DNA of 64,000 nt from Vibrio sp. DW001 (lineage in GTDB: Bacteria; Pseudomonadota; Gammaproteobacteria; Enterobacterales; Vibrionaceae). Every line of letters begins with the position of its first letter. The first letter of the stretch is position 1. The translations under genes were made by a program, and so were the position numbers. Below are positions 51,681-62,307 of the stretch, in pieces. Location of the stretch: assembly GCF_029016285.1 (NCBI RefSeq), contig NZ_CP091975.1, forward strand, positions 372,001 through 436,000. Reading direction: 5' to 3'. Below the pieces are notes generated by a model. The model did not search any database, was not told the origin of the DNA, and saw only the letters and a list, made by a program, of their open reading frames with translations.

Positions 51681-51722
51681 AAATAGAGGTTCATTAAATC
51701 TAACGGCGATGAACCTCTATTT
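51681..51722. other. Hairpin upstream of the DUF2189 gene
   Basis: AAATAGAGGTTCAT and ATGAACCTCTATTT form a 14-bp perfect stem with a 14-nt loop, 46 bp upstream of the DUF2189 start on the minus strand. It is not tied to the metK terminator. It could be a leader element or a terminator for the AT-rich gap. Confidence 0.4.
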
Positions 51723-51869
51723 ACAAAAATTGAAGGGATGAAAATGTTATAGCAAAGGCGCATTCGATAATGAGATTGCAACTCAGTATTATTTTCATCT
51801 AGGTTAAGTCTAGTTCAATTTTGGAGAGAGGAAAGTGAAGTGTTAAACGAATGAATTTTAGGGGAAAAA

Positions 51870-51905
51870 TAACGAAGCCCTCAATAAATGAGGGCTTCGT
51901 TTTAT
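51870..51905. terminator. metK terminator, probably bidirectional
   Basis: AACGAAGCCCTCA-ataaa-TGAGGGCTTCGTT with T-rich flanks on both strands. Confidence 0.9.
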
Positions 51906-51935
51906 ATTTTAAGCTTTTTTTGAACAGAAGAAACG

Positions 51936-53093
51936 TTAATATTTTAGCCCAGCAAAATCGCGTAGAACATCGATTTTATCTGTCGCTTCCCAAGGGAATT
52001 CTTCACGGCCAAAGTGGCCGTAAGCGGCCGTCTTTTTATAGATTGGCTGAAGAAGGTTTAACATCTCTTGTAGGCCATATGGACGAAGGTCGAAGAACTG
52101 ACGAATGGCTTTGATAATCATGTCGTGAGATACTTTTTCAGTTCCGAATGTCTCGACCATAATAGAGGTTGGATCAGCGATACCAATGGCATAAGAAAGT
52201 TGAATCTCACAGCGATCTGCAAAACCAGCCGCAACAATATTTTTAGCAACATAACGAGCGGCGTAAGCTGCACTGCGATCCACCTTTGATGGATCTTTGC
52301 CAGAAAATGCCCCGCCACCGTGACGAGCGGCACCGCCATAAGTATCCACAATAATCTTACGACCAGTAAGACCACAGTCACCCATTGGGCCGCCAATAAC
52401 AAAACGACCCGTTGGATTGATAAAGAAGCTAGTCTCTTTATTTAGCCATTCAGAAGGGAGTACTGGTTTGATAATCTCTTCCATTACTGCTTCGCGCAGA
52501 TCCGGTGTAGAAATCGTATCACTGTGTTGAGTTGAAAGAACAACGGCATCAATACCTACAATTTTGCCTTGATCGTATTGAAAAGTGACCTGACTTTTAG
52601 CATCTGGGCGCAGCCAATCTAGCGTCCCATTTTTACGAACTTCTGCTTGTTTTTGAACAAGAAGATGAGAATAGGTAATTGGTGCAGGCATTAATACCGC
52701 GGTTTCGTTTGTTGCATAACCAAACATGATACCTTGGTCGCCAGCACCTTGCTCTTTTGGATCCGCTTTATCAACACCTTGGTTGATGTCTGGAGATTGC
52801 TTACCGATGGTATTGAGTACAGCACAAGAGTCCGCATCGAAGCCCATATCTGAGTGAACGTAACCAATTTCACGAACGGTTTGACGAGTGATCTCTTCAA
52901 TATCTACCCAAGCAGATGTGGTTACTTCACCACCAACCATGACCATGCCAGTTTTTACATAGGTTTCACAAGCAACACGTGCTTTAGGATCTTGCTCAAG
53001 GATGGCATCAAGAACAGCATCTGAAATTTGGTCTGCGATTTTATCTGGATGGCCTTCTGAAACAGATTCAGAAGTAAATAGATGTTTAGCCAT
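51936..53093 (-). CDS. metK: S-adenosylmethionine synthase
   Basis: MetK (385 residues) makes SAM from methionine and ATP. N-terminal [21 protein letters not shown], the [10 protein letters not shown] motif and the C-terminal-domain [23 protein letters not shown] (shown in part) are the family signatures. AGCTGTCTACT precedes the ATG. It has a MetJ-type operator next to its promoter. Confidence 0.98.
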   Translation of the reverse strand: MAKHLFTSESVSEGHPDKIADQISDAVLDAILEQDPKARVACETYVKTGMVMVGGEVTTSAWVDIEEITRQTVREIGYVHSDMGFDADSCAVLNTIGKQSPDINQGVDKADPKEQGAGDQGIMFGYATNETAVLMPAPITYSHLLVQKQAEVRKNGTLDWLRPDAKSQVTFQYDQGKIVGIDAVVLSTQHSDTISTPDLREAVMEEIIKPVLPSEWLNKETSFFINPTGRFVIGGPMGDCGLTGRKIIVDTYGGAARHGGGAFSGKDPSKVDRSAAYAARYVAKNIVAAGFADRCEIQLSYAIGIADPTSIMVETFGTEKVSHDMIIKAIRQFFDLRPYGLQEMLNLLQPIYKKTAAYGHFGREEFPWEATDKIDVLRDFAGLKY

Positions 53094-53168
53094 AGTAGAC
53101 AGCTCCGTATTAAAACGTTAAAAAAGATGCTATGTAGCATCTCTAAAAATAAGAAAATGAATTGTGCA

Positions 53169-53194
53169 AAAAACACGCTTAAGTAGGCGTTTTT
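53169..53194 (-). other. metK leader hairpin with T-run
   Basis: In the metK leader the minus strand can pair AAAAACGC with GCGTGTTTTTT across ctacttaa, ending in a T-run. It could attenuate or simply be a weak terminator-like stem. Confidence 0.35.
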
Positions 53195-53236
53195 ACATCT
53201 AGACGTCTATTCTAGTATTTGAAGCTAGAAATACAA
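53193..53236 (-). promoter_or_regulatory. metK promoter with MetJ-type met boxes
   Basis: Minus-strand TTGTAT (53,231-53,236) and TAGAAT (53,209-53,214) are 16 bp apart. A perfect consensus met box AGACGTCT (53,201-53,208) abuts the -10, with imperfect 8-bp neighbours ACATCT-like and ATTCTAGT. MetJ with SAM represses metK in related bacteria. Confidence 0.75.
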
Positions 53237-53456
53237 GTTTTTTTTGAACTGGATCATAGAGTGCGTGAATACAAATTTAACTAGATGAGATGATTTTCAT
53301 CAAAAAGTGTTAGATATTCGTTAATAATTGGCGAGGAAATCGATTGCAGTCCTAATTTCGCTCTGAGAGAATATAGCGCCGCTATTAATTAACTGTGTTT
53401 AGGTTAACTAGCGTTCACCTTAATCAATGAATTCGTGTATCTACTCAGGAGCAGAC
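53237..53456. other. metK-tkt divergent intergenic region
   Basis: No gene is seen. It carries the tkt leader; CAGGAGCAGAC is the tkt ribosome site at its end. Confidence 0.5.
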
Positions 53457-55466
53457 ATGCCTTCTCAACTACCTTCTCAGCAAGAGCTAGCAAATGCAAT
53501 CCGTGCCCTTAGCATGGACGGTGTTCAAAAAGCCAACTCAGGTCACCCTGGCGCACCTATGGGTATGGCTGATATCGCCGAAGTACTTTGGCGTGGTCAC
53601 CTAAACCATAACCCACAAAACCCAGAGTGGGCTGACCGAGATCGTTTTATACTGTCTAACGGCCACGGCTCAATGCTGATTTACTCTCTGCTTCACCTTT
53701 CTGGTTACGAGCTTTCTATTGACGATTTGAAAAACTTCCGTCAGCTACACTCGAAAACACCAGGTCACCCAGAATATGGCTATGCACCAGGCATTGAAAC
53801 CACGACTGGTCCTCTTGGTCAAGGTATCACTAACGCTGTAGGTATGGCATTGGCTGAAAAAGCATTGGCCGCTCAGTTTAACCAAGAAGGTCACGACGTT
53901 GTTGACCACAACACCTATGTGTTTATGGGTGATGGTTGTTTGATGGAAGGTATCTCTCACGAGGCGTGTTCTCTTGCGGGGACTTTAGGGCTTGGTAAGC
54001 TTGTCGCATTTTGGGATGACAATGGCATCTCAATCGATGGCGAAGTAGACGGTTGGTTTACAGACGACACACCGAAGCGTTTTGAAGCGTACGGCTGGCA
54101 TGTTATCCCTGCGGTAGATGGTCACGATGCAACGGCTATCAATGCGGCGATTGAAGCGGCGAAAGCGGAAACGGGTAAACCAACCCTTATCTGTACTAAA
54201 ACGGTGATTGGTTTTGGTTCTCCAAACAAATCAGGTACTCACGACTGTCATGGCGCACCACTAGGCGCAGACGAAATTGTTGCAACACGTAAAGCGTTAG
54301 GCTGGGAGCACGGTCCTTTTGAGATTCCATCGGAAATCTATGCGCAATGGTCTGCAAAAGAAGCAGGCGCAGCTAAGGAAGCAACGTGGAACGAGAAATT
54401 TGCAGCTTATGAAGCAGCATATCCAGAGCTTGCAGCAGAATTCAAACGCCGCGTAAACGGTGAGCTACCAGCAGAATGGGAAGCAAAAACGTCTCAAATT
54501 ATCGCCGACCTTCAAGCCAATCCGGCGAACATCGCTTCACGTAAAGCGTCTCAAAATGCATTAGAAGCGTTTGGTGAAATGCTACCTGAATTTATGGGTG
54601 GCTCGGCTGACCTTGCGCCTTCAAACCTCACCATGTGGTCTGGCTCTAAGTCAATCACACCGGAAGATGCATCAGGTAACTACATCCATTACGGTGTGCG
54701 TGAATTTGGTATGACGGCTATCATGAATGGCTTAGCCCTTCACGGTGGTTTTGTTCCTTACGGTGCGACCTTCCTGATGTTTATGGAATACGCACGTAAT
54801 GCCCTACGCATGGCTGCATTGATGAAAGTGCAGAATATCCAGGTTTACACGCATGACTCCATTGGTTTGGGTGAAGATGGCCCAACGCACCAACCGGTTG
54901 AGCAGGTTTCTTCTCTACGTTTGACACCAAACATGAGCACATGGCGCCCATGTGACCAAGTTGAATCCGCCGTGGCTTGGAAATTCGCTATTGAGCGTAA
55001 AGATGGCCCAACATCGCTTATCTTCTCTCGCCAAAACCTAGCACAGCAAGAGCGCGACGCGTCTCAGGTGGCTAACATTGCTAAGGGTGGCTACATACTG
55101 AAAGATTGTGACGGTAAGCCAGAGCTTATCCTTATTGCCACTGGCTCAGAGATTGAACTTGTTGTTGCAGCTGCCGCGCAACTGACAACAGAAGGCAAAA
55201 AAGTACGCGTTGTCTCTATGCCTGCAACGGATGTGTTTGATAAGCAAGACGCCGCTTATCGTGAAGCTGTTCTTCCTGCTGACGTAAGAGCACGTGTTGC
55301 TGTTGAAGCAGGTATTGCTGATTTCTGGTACAAGTACGTTGGTTTTGACGGTCGTATTATCGGAATGACCACCTTTGGTGAGTCTGCTCCAGCGGGTGAA
55401 CTCTTCAAGATGTTCGGCTTTACAGTCGAGAACGTGGTTAAAGCCGCGAATGAAGTGCTAGCGTAA
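53457..55466 (+). CDS. tkt: Transketolase
   Basis: This 669-residue thiamine-diphosphate enzyme of the pentose phosphate pathway has [20 protein letters not shown] at the N-terminus and the ThDP motif [24 protein letters not shown] ([11 protein letters not shown]). The pyrimidine domain has [15 protein letters not shown] and [14 protein letters not shown], and a transketolase C domain covers about 540-669. ATG 53,457 (MPSQLPSQ) follows GGAGCAGAC; the longer frame from 53,427 is unlikely. Confidence 0.97.
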   Translation: MPSQLPSQQELANAIRALSMDGVQKANSGHPGAPMGMADIAEVLWRGHLNHNPQNPEWADRDRFILSNGHGSMLIYSLLHLSGYELSIDDLKNFRQLHSKTPGHPEYGYAPGIETTTGPLGQGITNAVGMALAEKALAAQFNQEGHDVVDHNTYVFMGDGCLMEGISHEACSLAGTLGLGKLVAFWDDNGISIDGEVDGWFTDDTPKRFEAYGWHVIPAVDGHDATAINAAIEAAKAETGKPTLICTKTVIGFGSPNKSGTHDCHGAPLGADEIVATRKALGWEHGPFEIPSEIYAQWSAKEAGAAKEATWNEKFAAYEAAYPELAAEFKRRVNGELPAEWEAKTSQIIADLQANPANIASRKASQNALEAFGEMLPEFMGGSADLAPSNLTMWSGSKSITPEDASGNYIHYGVREFGMTAIMNGLALHGGFVPYGATFLMFMEYARNALRMAALMKVQNIQVYTHDSIGLGEDGPTHQPVEQVSSLRLTPNMSTWRPCDQVESAVAWKFAIERKDGPTSLIFSRQNLAQQERDASQVANIAKGGYILKDCDGKPELILIATGSEIELVVAAAAQLTTEGKKVRVVSMPATDVFDKQDAAYREAVLPADVRARVAVEAGIADFWYKYVGFDGRIIGMTTFGESAPAGELFKMFGFTVENVVKAANEVLA

Positions 55467-55470
55467 CGTA

Positions 55471-55509
55471 ATAAAGAAGCCAAGTTAATGATTAACTTGG
55501 CTTCTTTAT
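55471..55509 (+). terminator. tkt terminator
   Basis: ATAAAGAAGCCAAGTTA and TAACTTGGCTTCTTTAT form a 17-bp perfect stem directly after the stop. It insulates tkt from the following islet. Confidence 0.9.
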
Positions 55510-55583
55510 CTAAAAGTGCTCTTAAATTCATCACATAAAAATCTGAGAAGATTTCGCAGCTTAAATTAAATGAGGATGATACT

Positions 55584-55916
55584 TTGCAAGGTATCCATGT
55601 AGTTTATTTGGTGATAGGGAGTTTATTGTCTGCGTTTGGGCAGGTTTTATTAAAAAATGGAGCGCATGGTAGCAATAAATTGTTTGATTTTGTTAATATT
55701 TCAATTGTATCTGGATTATCTCTATATGTGTTAAGTGCTATAATATGGATTTATGTATTATCTAGTGAAAGCTTAACTAGAGTATATCCATTTACTATTC
55801 TGACACTAATAATAACATATATGTTAAGTATGTTATTATTAAGCGAACAACCGACATTGCGAGAATTTTTCGGCATCGGTATAGTTATGATTGGATTATA
55901 TCTTGTGGTAAATTGA
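55584..55916 (+). CDS. Small four-helix DMT/EmrE-like membrane protein (candidate lipid-linked sugar flippase)
   Basis: This 110-residue protein has four hydrophobic segments (about 4-22, 34-54, 67-84, 90-108) and the motifs SLLSAFGQVLLKNGA and YPFTILTLIITYMLSMLLLSEQ, as in EmrE/ArnE-type halves. The start is TTG with TGAGGA 7 bp upstream. ArnE/ArnF and GtrA-like proteins of this size move undecaprenyl-phosphate sugars across the inner membrane. Its neighbour 17 bp away, converging, is a GtrB-like GT2, which supports that role. Transport of a drug cannot be ruled out. Confidence 0.7.
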   Translation: MQGIHVVYLVIGSLLSAFGQVLLKNGAHGSNKLFDFVNISIVSGLSLYVLSAIIWIYVLSSESLTRVYPFTILTLIITYMLSMLLLSEQPTLREFFGIGIVMIGLYLVVN

Positions 55917-55932
55917 TATAAAGTAAATGAGG

Positions 55933-56865
55933 TTATTTTTTATATCTTAGATAAGATAAAGTTATATTTTCTCTCCTCCCTCTACTTACATTTTCCAATA
56001 TGACTCCAGAAAATAAGGAAACGATAGAAATGACGGCAATACTACTTGACAGTATGGCAGTCGGAAACCTTGGTACGAGACCGGTGTGTAAGAATTCATT
56101 GATTACTGGTACACCAATAAATATTGAAATAAATGACAGTAATATTGATATAGAACCAAAAAACAACAGAGGTTTGATGTCTCTAATTAGGAAGAAAATA
56201 AATTTTAGTATTTTCCATCCATCAGAAAATGTTTTTAATTTACTTTTTGTACCTAGTGGTCTTGAATTGTAATTTGTTGGTAATTCCTTTATTGGAAATT
56301 TGTGATGAAGAGCATGGACGGTCAGTTCAGTTTCGATTTGAAAACCATCACTGAATACAGGGAGAGTCTTTACGAACCTGCGCCTCATAATTCTATATCC
56401 AGAAAAAACGTCTTTTAAATTAGCTTTAAAGAAATAATTAATCAATAGTGAGAATGCTTTATTACCTAATATATGCCCTTTTGGATAAGAGTGAGATTCT
56501 GTAGATCGAGCTCCAATAACCATGTCTATATCTTCAGTAATAAATATATTCAGTAATTGAGGGATAAATGAAGGATCATAAGTATTATCACCATCAGACA
56601 TGATATAGATATCTGCTTCAATATCAGAAAACATTCTCCTTACCACTTCACCTTTCCCTTGTTTTGGTTCTTTTTTTACGATCGCTCCTGCTGAAATAGC
56701 TTCTGATACTGTATTGTCAGTTGAGTTATTATCGTATACATAAATAGTACACTCTGGTAATACGGAGTAAAAAGAACTAATTGTATCACCTATAGCTCCT
56801 TCCTCGTTAAAGCAAGGTAGTAATATTGCGATATCTAATGAAGATAGTTTATTGTTACTTATCAT
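55933..56865 (-). CDS. Membrane GT2 glycosyltransferase (GtrB / polyprenyl-phosphate sugar synthase-like)
   Basis: This 310-residue protein has a GT2 domain: IAILLPCFNEEGAIGDTI, VYDNNSTDNTV, KQGKGEVVRRMFSDI, the metal/nucleotide DGDNTYD, and DVFSGYRIMRRRFVK. Two C-terminal membrane segments (about 230-255 and 265-290) follow. This is the layout of GtrB and dolichyl-phosphate-sugar synthases, which load a sugar onto undecaprenyl phosphate. Its ATG overlaps the stop of the GT-C gene (TAATG). The sugar is unknown. The genes are visibly more AT-rich than tkt and epd. Confidence 0.85.
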   Translation of the reverse strand: MISNNKLSSLDIAILLPCFNEEGAIGDTISSFYSVLPECTIYVYDNNSTDNTVSEAISAGAIVKKEPKQGKGEVVRRMFSDIEADIYIMSDGDNTYDPSFIPQLLNIFITEDIDMVIGARSTESHSYPKGHILGNKAFSLLINYFFKANLKDVFSGYRIMRRRFVKTLPVFSDGFQIETELTVHALHHKFPIKELPTNYNSRPLGTKSKLKTFSDGWKILKFIFFLIRDIKPLLFFGSISILLSFISIFIGVPVINEFLHTGLVPRFPTAILSSSIAVISIVSLFSGVILENVSRGRRENITLSYLRYKK

Positions 56866-58616
56866 TATAAAACCTCATATAATAAGATGTTATTTTTACT
56901 TGTGTCGATCAATTTGATCCAAGTAGGGAAGGTTTTTGTATATAATTGATTGATTAAACTGTTTTTATCACTGTTCTTCAATAATACTTCAGTAGAAGGT
57001 TCATTGCCAATGATCACATATTTTATATGGTTTGATTTTATTAAGTCATATGCATTTTTTTCATTGTCAGTTGTGAAAATATTAATCATCAATGAATTTC
57101 CAACGATGTTTCGATGATAGGGTGCTGAAATAATTGAATTGGTTGTTTTTGCGATAATTACCGCACCATAGTCAATTGGTGCAAGAATTTTGCTTTCAAT
57201 AATGGCATTTTTATCTAGTAGATTAGTTATTTCCGTCATTTTTAATCTATCGTTATTATTTTCTTCAAAGTAAATGGAATGAGAATATCCAATTATTAAC
57301 GGGAAAACTATCGGAATGCAAAGTATGGCTATTGTCAATTTTATTATGAAGTGTGATGTTGTCTTCATTAAATTAATTGCAAAAACTGCTTGAAGAGGGG
57401 TTGATGCTAAGAAAACCAAAGTAATGGTTCTTATTTGCCAAAAAATAGGAACAAAAAGCAATGCAATAAATAGGATATAAAGTAATTTTAACTGAATATT
57501 TTCTTTGATATAAAAAATAGAAAGAAAAGCGGGTAGGAAAAAAAACAAAATAGACACTTGGCCAGAAAATTCTCCGGTTATCATGTAGTCAAGAATAGAT
57601 CGAGCTTCACCTACGTGAGATAGCCAAAATTGTACCAGTAGTTCTGGATAGCCATAGTATACCCCTAGAACAACTTCCGGTGTAAAAATAAGGATAGACA
57701 TAGTCGCTATGATTGTAAGTATTGTGAATTTCGTCCATCGAAATTTTGCACCATAGACCTTGATGGATAATTCACAAAATACATAAGATACGAAAATACA
57801 AAATACATACATCCAAGATATGCTGTCGACATAAGATGTAAGTACATCATTGAATGGCCGGTGAATGATCAAGAAAATCGTTGTAAAAATTGTGCTCGCA
57901 ACGCAGACTATTCTTGCATAATAAAGGTAGCGTACACTTTCTAAATACCCACGTATTACGAGTAATGTCATTAAAACAAAATAATAAATGATATTTTCTA
58001 ATCCAATCCAAAAGGACAAAGCAATGATAATGCCTTGTATAAAAGCGAGCCTGTTGACTTTTGCGTCACTTTTCTTGAATGGAAATAGAAGCATGAAAAT
58101 GGAAGCGAGGGTGATTTGAATATTATGATGATCGATGGAGCCTGGGATAAATTTAATCATAGGATAAGCGGTGACAAAAAAAACTATGGTAAATATCGCA
58201 TACTCTTTTTTTGCAACTCTGATACAGAACATCCCTAAAGAAACCAAGGTTATCCAGAGATATATTAAGGGGGTAATCGATATAGCAATATGACTCGAAA
58301 ATTCTAAGTTAAAAAAAAATGAGAATAGTAATGTAATACTGGCGGGTAATAAATCTGGTACGCGTGACCAGTGGATAAGCTTACCGTCTTCGGGATTGAA
58401 TTGATCAATCGCACCTATGTCCCAAATCTTAGTTTCAATCCAATGAGTGAATTGGAAGTACCTCATGTAGTCGTCATTGTCTAAGAGTTCTAACGTACTA
58501 ATGTTAGGCCAACTAGAATAGATAGAAGCGACTGAAATCACCAGCCAAACTAGAGTAATAGACCAAATTATGGGCGCATAAGTCTGCCTATTAACATGTG
58601 TCAGCTTTGATAGCAT
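56865..58616 (-). CDS. Polytopic GT-C glycosyltransferase (GtrS / STT3-like)
   Basis: This 583-residue protein has about eleven to thirteen hydrophobic segments. An acidic motif lies in the first loop, LLDNDDYMRYFQF (about 43-55); GT-C enzymes carry such a DD/DxD there. FIPGSIDHHNIQITLA (about 160) resembles the DHH region of STT3/AglB-type enzymes. The C-terminal part (about 470-583) is soluble. It would transfer a sugar from a polyprenyl carrier to a periplasmic acceptor, such as O-antigen or a protein. The gene is first of a two-gene unit with the GT2. The family assignment is motif-based. Confidence 0.65.
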   Translation of the reverse strand: MLSKLTHVNRQTYAPIIWSITLVWLVISVASIYSSWPNISTLELLDNDDYMRYFQFTHWIETKIWDIGAIDQFNPEDGKLIHWSRVPDLLPASITLLFSFFFNLEFSSHIAISITPLIYLWITLVSLGMFCIRVAKKEYAIFTIVFFVTAYPMIKFIPGSIDHHNIQITLASIFMLLFPFKKSDAKVNRLAFIQGIIIALSFWIGLENIIYYFVLMTLLVIRGYLESVRYLYYARIVCVASTIFTTIFLIIHRPFNDVLTSYVDSISWMYVFCIFVSYVFCELSIKVYGAKFRWTKFTILTIIATMSILIFTPEVVLGVYYGYPELLVQFWLSHVGEARSILDYMITGEFSGQVSILFFFLPAFLSIFYIKENIQLKLLYILFIALLFVPIFWQIRTITLVFLASTPLQAVFAINLMKTTSHFIIKLTIAILCIPIVFPLIIGYSHSIYFEENNNDRLKMTEITNLLDKNAIIESKILAPIDYGAVIIAKTTNSIISAPYHRNIVGNSLMINIFTTDNEKNAYDLIKSNHIKYVIIGNEPSTEVLLKNSDKNSLINQLYTKTFPTWIKLIDTSKNNILLYEVL

Positions 58617-58761
58617 GGAAGTGTTCTCTGTCTTAGAGTTAATGGGCGGAAAATTCCTATATAAAATAGCAATACATGATTATCTTTTACAATAATATTA
58701 TCCTAATGTCGAAGGTGATTTCCTGTATTATCGTTTGGTTTAAGTTTTGTGGAGCATCGTG

Positions 58762-59790
58762 ATGCTAAGAATAGCAATTAATGGCTTCGGCCGGATAGGT
58801 CGTAATGTGCTGCGTGCGCTTTATGAAAGTGGTAAAAATAACCAGATTCAAGTTGTTGCAGTAAATGAGTTGGCACAACCGGATGCGATGGCACATCTGC
58901 TTCAATACGATACTAGTCATGGACGTTTTGGGAAAAAAGTATCTAACGACCAAGAACACCTTTTTATCCATCATCAAAATGGTGAGTTCGATTCGGTTAG
59001 AATTCTTCATTTAGCGGATATTGAGTTACTGCCGTGGAGAGATCTGCAAGTCGATATTGTTTTAGACTGCACGGGTGTATATGGAAATAGAGACGATGGG
59101 CTCAAACATATTGCTGCAGGCTCAAAAAAGGTACTATTTTCTCATCCAGGAGCAAACGATCTAGACAATACCATCATCTATGGTGTTAACCATGAAACAC
59201 TTCTGGATAAGCATAATATTGTGTCAAATGGATCCTGTACAACTAACTGTATCGTACCGATAATCAAAGTATTAGATGAGGCATTTGGAATCGATTCTGG
59301 CACCATCACCACAATTCATTCATCGATGAATGATCAACAAGTTATTGATGCTTATCATCCGGATCTGAGAAGGTCTCGCTCTGCTAGCCAATCAATTATT
59401 CCTGTTGATACGAAACTTCATAAAGGAATCGAAAGAATATTTCCGAAATTTTCCAACAAATTTGAAGCAATTTCGGTACGAGTACCGACTGTAAATGTGA
59501 CAGCAATGGATTTAAGCGTCACAATCAACACAAAAGTGAAAGTTAATGACGTAAATCAAACCATCATAGAGGCATCTCAGTGTACATTACGTCACATTGT
59601 TGACTATACTGAGAAGCCTTTAGTTTCGATCGACTTCAATCACGATTCACACAGTGCAATCGTGGATGGTTCGCAAACTAGAGTGAGTGATGGTCGTCTA
59701 GTGAAAATGCTAGTTTGGTGTGATAATGAATGGGGTTTCGCCAATAGAATGCTAGACACTACTATTGCAATGCTGTCGTGTAAAAAGTAG
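58762..59790 (+). CDS. epd: D-erythrose-4-phosphate dehydrogenase
   Basis: Epd (342 residues) feeds pyridoxal phosphate synthesis by oxidising erythrose 4-phosphate. It shows [30 protein letters not shown], the catalytic cysteine C159 in SNGSCTTNC, and [11 protein letters not shown] at the end. The match to Epd rather than GapA rests on ALYESG, DTSHGRF and [26 protein letters not shown] precedes the ATG. Gene order epd-pgk-fbaA is the standard one. Confidence 0.94.
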   Translation: MLRIAINGFGRIGRNVLRALYESGKNNQIQVVAVNELAQPDAMAHLLQYDTSHGRFGKKVSNDQEHLFIHHQNGEFDSVRILHLADIELLPWRDLQVDIVLDCTGVYGNRDDGLKHIAAGSKKVLFSHPGANDLDNTIIYGVNHETLLDKHNIVSNGSCTTNCIVPIIKVLDEAFGIDSGTITTIHSSMNDQQVIDAYHPDLRRSRSASQSIIPVDTKLHKGIERIFPKFSNKFEAISVRVPTVNVTAMDLSVTINTKVKVNDVNQTIIEASQCTLRHIVDYTEKPLVSIDFNHDSHSAIVDGSQTRVSDGRLVKMLVWCDNEWGFANRMLDTTIAMLSCKK

Positions 59791-59923
59791 CTTAAATAAT
59801 TTATTTGCCCATTGAAATAAATGGAATCTACCCCCACATGACATAGCAGTTAAAGAATTTCTATGCTTGGTATATGCCGAGCTAAACAAACTTTCTTAAA
59901 TTTATAAATCGAGAGGACAAACA

Positions 59924-61087
59924 ATGTCTGTAATCAAGATGACTGACCTGGATCTAGCAGGTAAACGTGTATTTATTCGTGCTGATCTAAACGTGCCAGT
60001 AAAAAACGGTAAAGTAACTTCTGATGCACGTATTCTAGCATCACTCCCTACTATCAAGATGTGCCTAGAAGCAGGCGCCAAAGTAATGGTTACTTCACAC
60101 TTAGGTCGTCCTACAGAAGGCGAATATGCTGAAGAGTTCTCTCTAGCACCAGTAGTTAACTATTTAAATGATGCACTTGATTGTGAAGTAAAACTTGCAA
60201 AAGACTACTTAAACGGTCTTGAACTAAACACGGGTGAGCTTGTTGTTCTTGAAAACGTTCGCTTTAATAAAGGCGAGAAGAAGAACGAAGAAGAGCTTTC
60301 TAAGAAGTATGCGGCGCTTTGTGATGTATTTGTAATGGATGCGTTTGGTACTGCTCACCGAGCTCAAGCTTCAACTCACGGTGTTGGAACCAACGCACCA
60401 ATTGCTTGTGCAGGTCCTCTTCTTGCTGCAGAACTTGAAGCATTAGGCAAAGCGATGGACAATCCAGCGCGTCCTCTTGTTGCTATCGTTGGTGGTTCTA
60501 AGGTTTCAACTAAACTAACCGTTCTTAAGTCACTCTCTAAAATTGCGGACCAGCTTGTTGTTGGTGGTGGTATTGCGAATACATTTATCGCAGCTGAAGG
60601 TCATAATGTAGGCAAGTCTTTATACGAGGCAGATCTAGTTGAAACCGCTAAGATATTGATGAAAGAATGTGCAATCCCTGTAGCAACTGATGTTGCTTGT
60701 GCAAAAGCATTTGATGAAAATGCGGAGGCGGTAATTAAGCATGTTTCTGAGGTTCAAGATGACGACATGATTTTTGACCTTGGCCCAGATTCTACCGCGG
60801 TTCTTGCTGACATTATCAGCAACGCTAAAACCATTCTTTGGAATGGTCCTGTTGGCGTATTTGAATTCAAGAACTTTGAAGCTGGCACCGCTGGCATCTC
60901 TAAAGCCATTGCTGATTCAGAAGGTTTCTCTGTCGCTGGTGGTGGTGATACCCTTGCTGCTATCGACAAATTCGGTATTAAAGCAGATGTTTCTTACATC
61001 TCAACAGGTGGCGGTGCATTCCTTGAGTTTGTTGAAGGCAAAGTACTTCCTGCTGTAGCAATGCTAGAAGAACGTGCTAAAGCATAA
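59924..61087 (+). CDS. pgk: Phosphoglycerate kinase
   Basis: Pgk (387 residues) makes ATP from 1,3-bisphosphoglycerate. It has [40 protein letters not shown] and [13 protein letters not shown] near the C-terminus. GAGAGGACAAACA precedes the ATG. A weak hairpin (61,096-61,121) lies between it and fbaA. Confidence 0.98.
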   Translation: MSVIKMTDLDLAGKRVFIRADLNVPVKNGKVTSDARILASLPTIKMCLEAGAKVMVTSHLGRPTEGEYAEEFSLAPVVNYLNDALDCEVKLAKDYLNGLELNTGELVVLENVRFNKGEKKNEEELSKKYAALCDVFVMDAFGTAHRAQASTHGVGTNAPIACAGPLLAAELEALGKAMDNPARPLVAIVGGSKVSTKLTVLKSLSKIADQLVVGGGIANTFIAAEGHNVGKSLYEADLVETAKILMKECAIPVATDVACAKAFDENAEAVIKHVSEVQDDDMIFDLGPDSTAVLADIISNAKTILWNGPVGVFEFKNFEAGTAGISKAIADSEGFSVAGGGDTLAAIDKFGIKADVSYISTGGGAFLEFVEGKVLPAVAMLEERAKA

Positions 61088-61230
61088 TGATTTATGAAGG
61101 CGGGAATATACTCTCGCCTTTGTGTTTGCTGATGCTGGCTATTTATTGTTAGAATGCCTGCGCGTTATGAGCAAACGATTGCAAACTTTTAAGAATTTAA
61201 TTTAAAACGACAGAAAATAGGACTCATTCC

Positions 61231-62307
61231 ATGTCTAAGATCTTCGATTTCGTAAAACCAGGTGTTATCTCTGGAGCAGACGTACAAAAAGTATTTGAAG
61301 TTGCAAAAGAAAACAACTTTGCACTTCCAGCAGTTAACTGCATTGGTACTGATTCTGTAAACGCAGTATTAGAAGCAGCAGCTAAAGCTAAAGCTCCTGT
61401 TATCGTTCAGTTCTCTAATGGCGGTGCTGCATTCTTCGCTGGTAAAGGTGTTAAGCTAGAAGGTCAAGGCGCTGCGGTTCTAGGCGCTGTAGCTGGTGCT
61501 AAATATGTACATGCTGTTGCCGCCACTTACGGTGTACCAGTTATTCTGCATACTGACCACGCAGCTAAGAAACTTCTTCCTTGGATTGACGGAATGCTAG
61601 ATGCAGGTGAAGAGTTCTTCGCTCAAACGGGTAAGCCTTTATTCTCTTCTCACATGATCGATCTTTCTGAAGAGCCTCTTGAAGAAAACATTGAAATTTG
61701 TGGTCAATATCTTGCTCGTATGGCGAAAATGGGTATGACTCTAGAGATTGAACTGGGTTGTACTGGTGGTGAAGAAGATGGCGTAGATAACTCTGATATG
61801 GACGCGTCTGAGCTTTACACTTCTCCTGAAGATGTTGCATATTCATATGAGAAGTTGAACGCTATCAGCCCTAACTTCACAATCGCTGCATCTTTCGGTA
61901 ACGTACACGGTGTTTACCAAGCTGGTAACGTTGTACTTACTCCAACTATTTTACGTGACTCTCAAGCCTACTGTACTGAGAAATTTGGTCTTGCACCAAA
62001 TGCACTTAACTTCGTATTCCACGGTGGTTCTGGCTCTTCTGAAGAAGAGATTCAAGAGTCTATCGGTTATGGTGTTATTAAAATGAACATCGATACTGAT
62101 ACTCAATGGGCATGTTGGGATGGTATCCGTCAATACGAAGCGGCTAACCGCGAATTCTTGCAAGGTCAAATCGGTAACCCAACTGGTGAGTCAGCACCTA
62201 ACAAGAAACATTACGATCCACGCGTATGGTTACGTGCTGCTCAAGTTTCTATGGTTACGCGCCTTGAAAAAGCGTTCTCTGACCTTAATGCTTTAGACGT
62301 ACTATAA
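61231..62307 (+). CDS. fbaA: Class II fructose-bisphosphate aldolase
   Basis: This 358-residue zinc aldolase has the zinc histidines in VILHTDHAAKKLLPW and later HGVYQAG and FHGGSGSSEEEI. MTLEIELGCTGGEEDGVDNS is the class II signature. The product cleaves fructose 1,6-bisphosphate. A GGACTCATTCC leader precedes the ATG, and a strong terminator follows. Confidence 0.98.
   Translation: MSKIFDFVKPGVISGADVQKVFEVAKENNFALPAVNCIGTDSVNAVLEAAAKAKAPVIVQFSNGGAAFFAGKGVKLEGQGAAVLGAVAGAKYVHAVAATYGVPVILHTDHAAKKLLPWIDGMLDAGEEFFAQTGKPLFSSHMIDLSEEPLEENIEICGQYLARMAKMGMTLEIELGCTGGEEDGVDNSDMDASELYTSPEDVAYSYEKLNAISPNFTIAASFGNVHGVYQAGNVVLTPTILRDSQAYCTEKFGLAPNALNFVFHGGSGSSEEEIQESIGYGVIKMNIDTDTQWACWDGIRQYEAANREFLQGQIGNPTGESAPNKKHYDPRVWLRAAQVSMVTRLEKAFSDLNALDVL

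Noticed and set aside
51851..52114. Plus-strand ORF across the metK terminator and 3' end
   Set aside because: It is antisense to metK and crosses its terminator.
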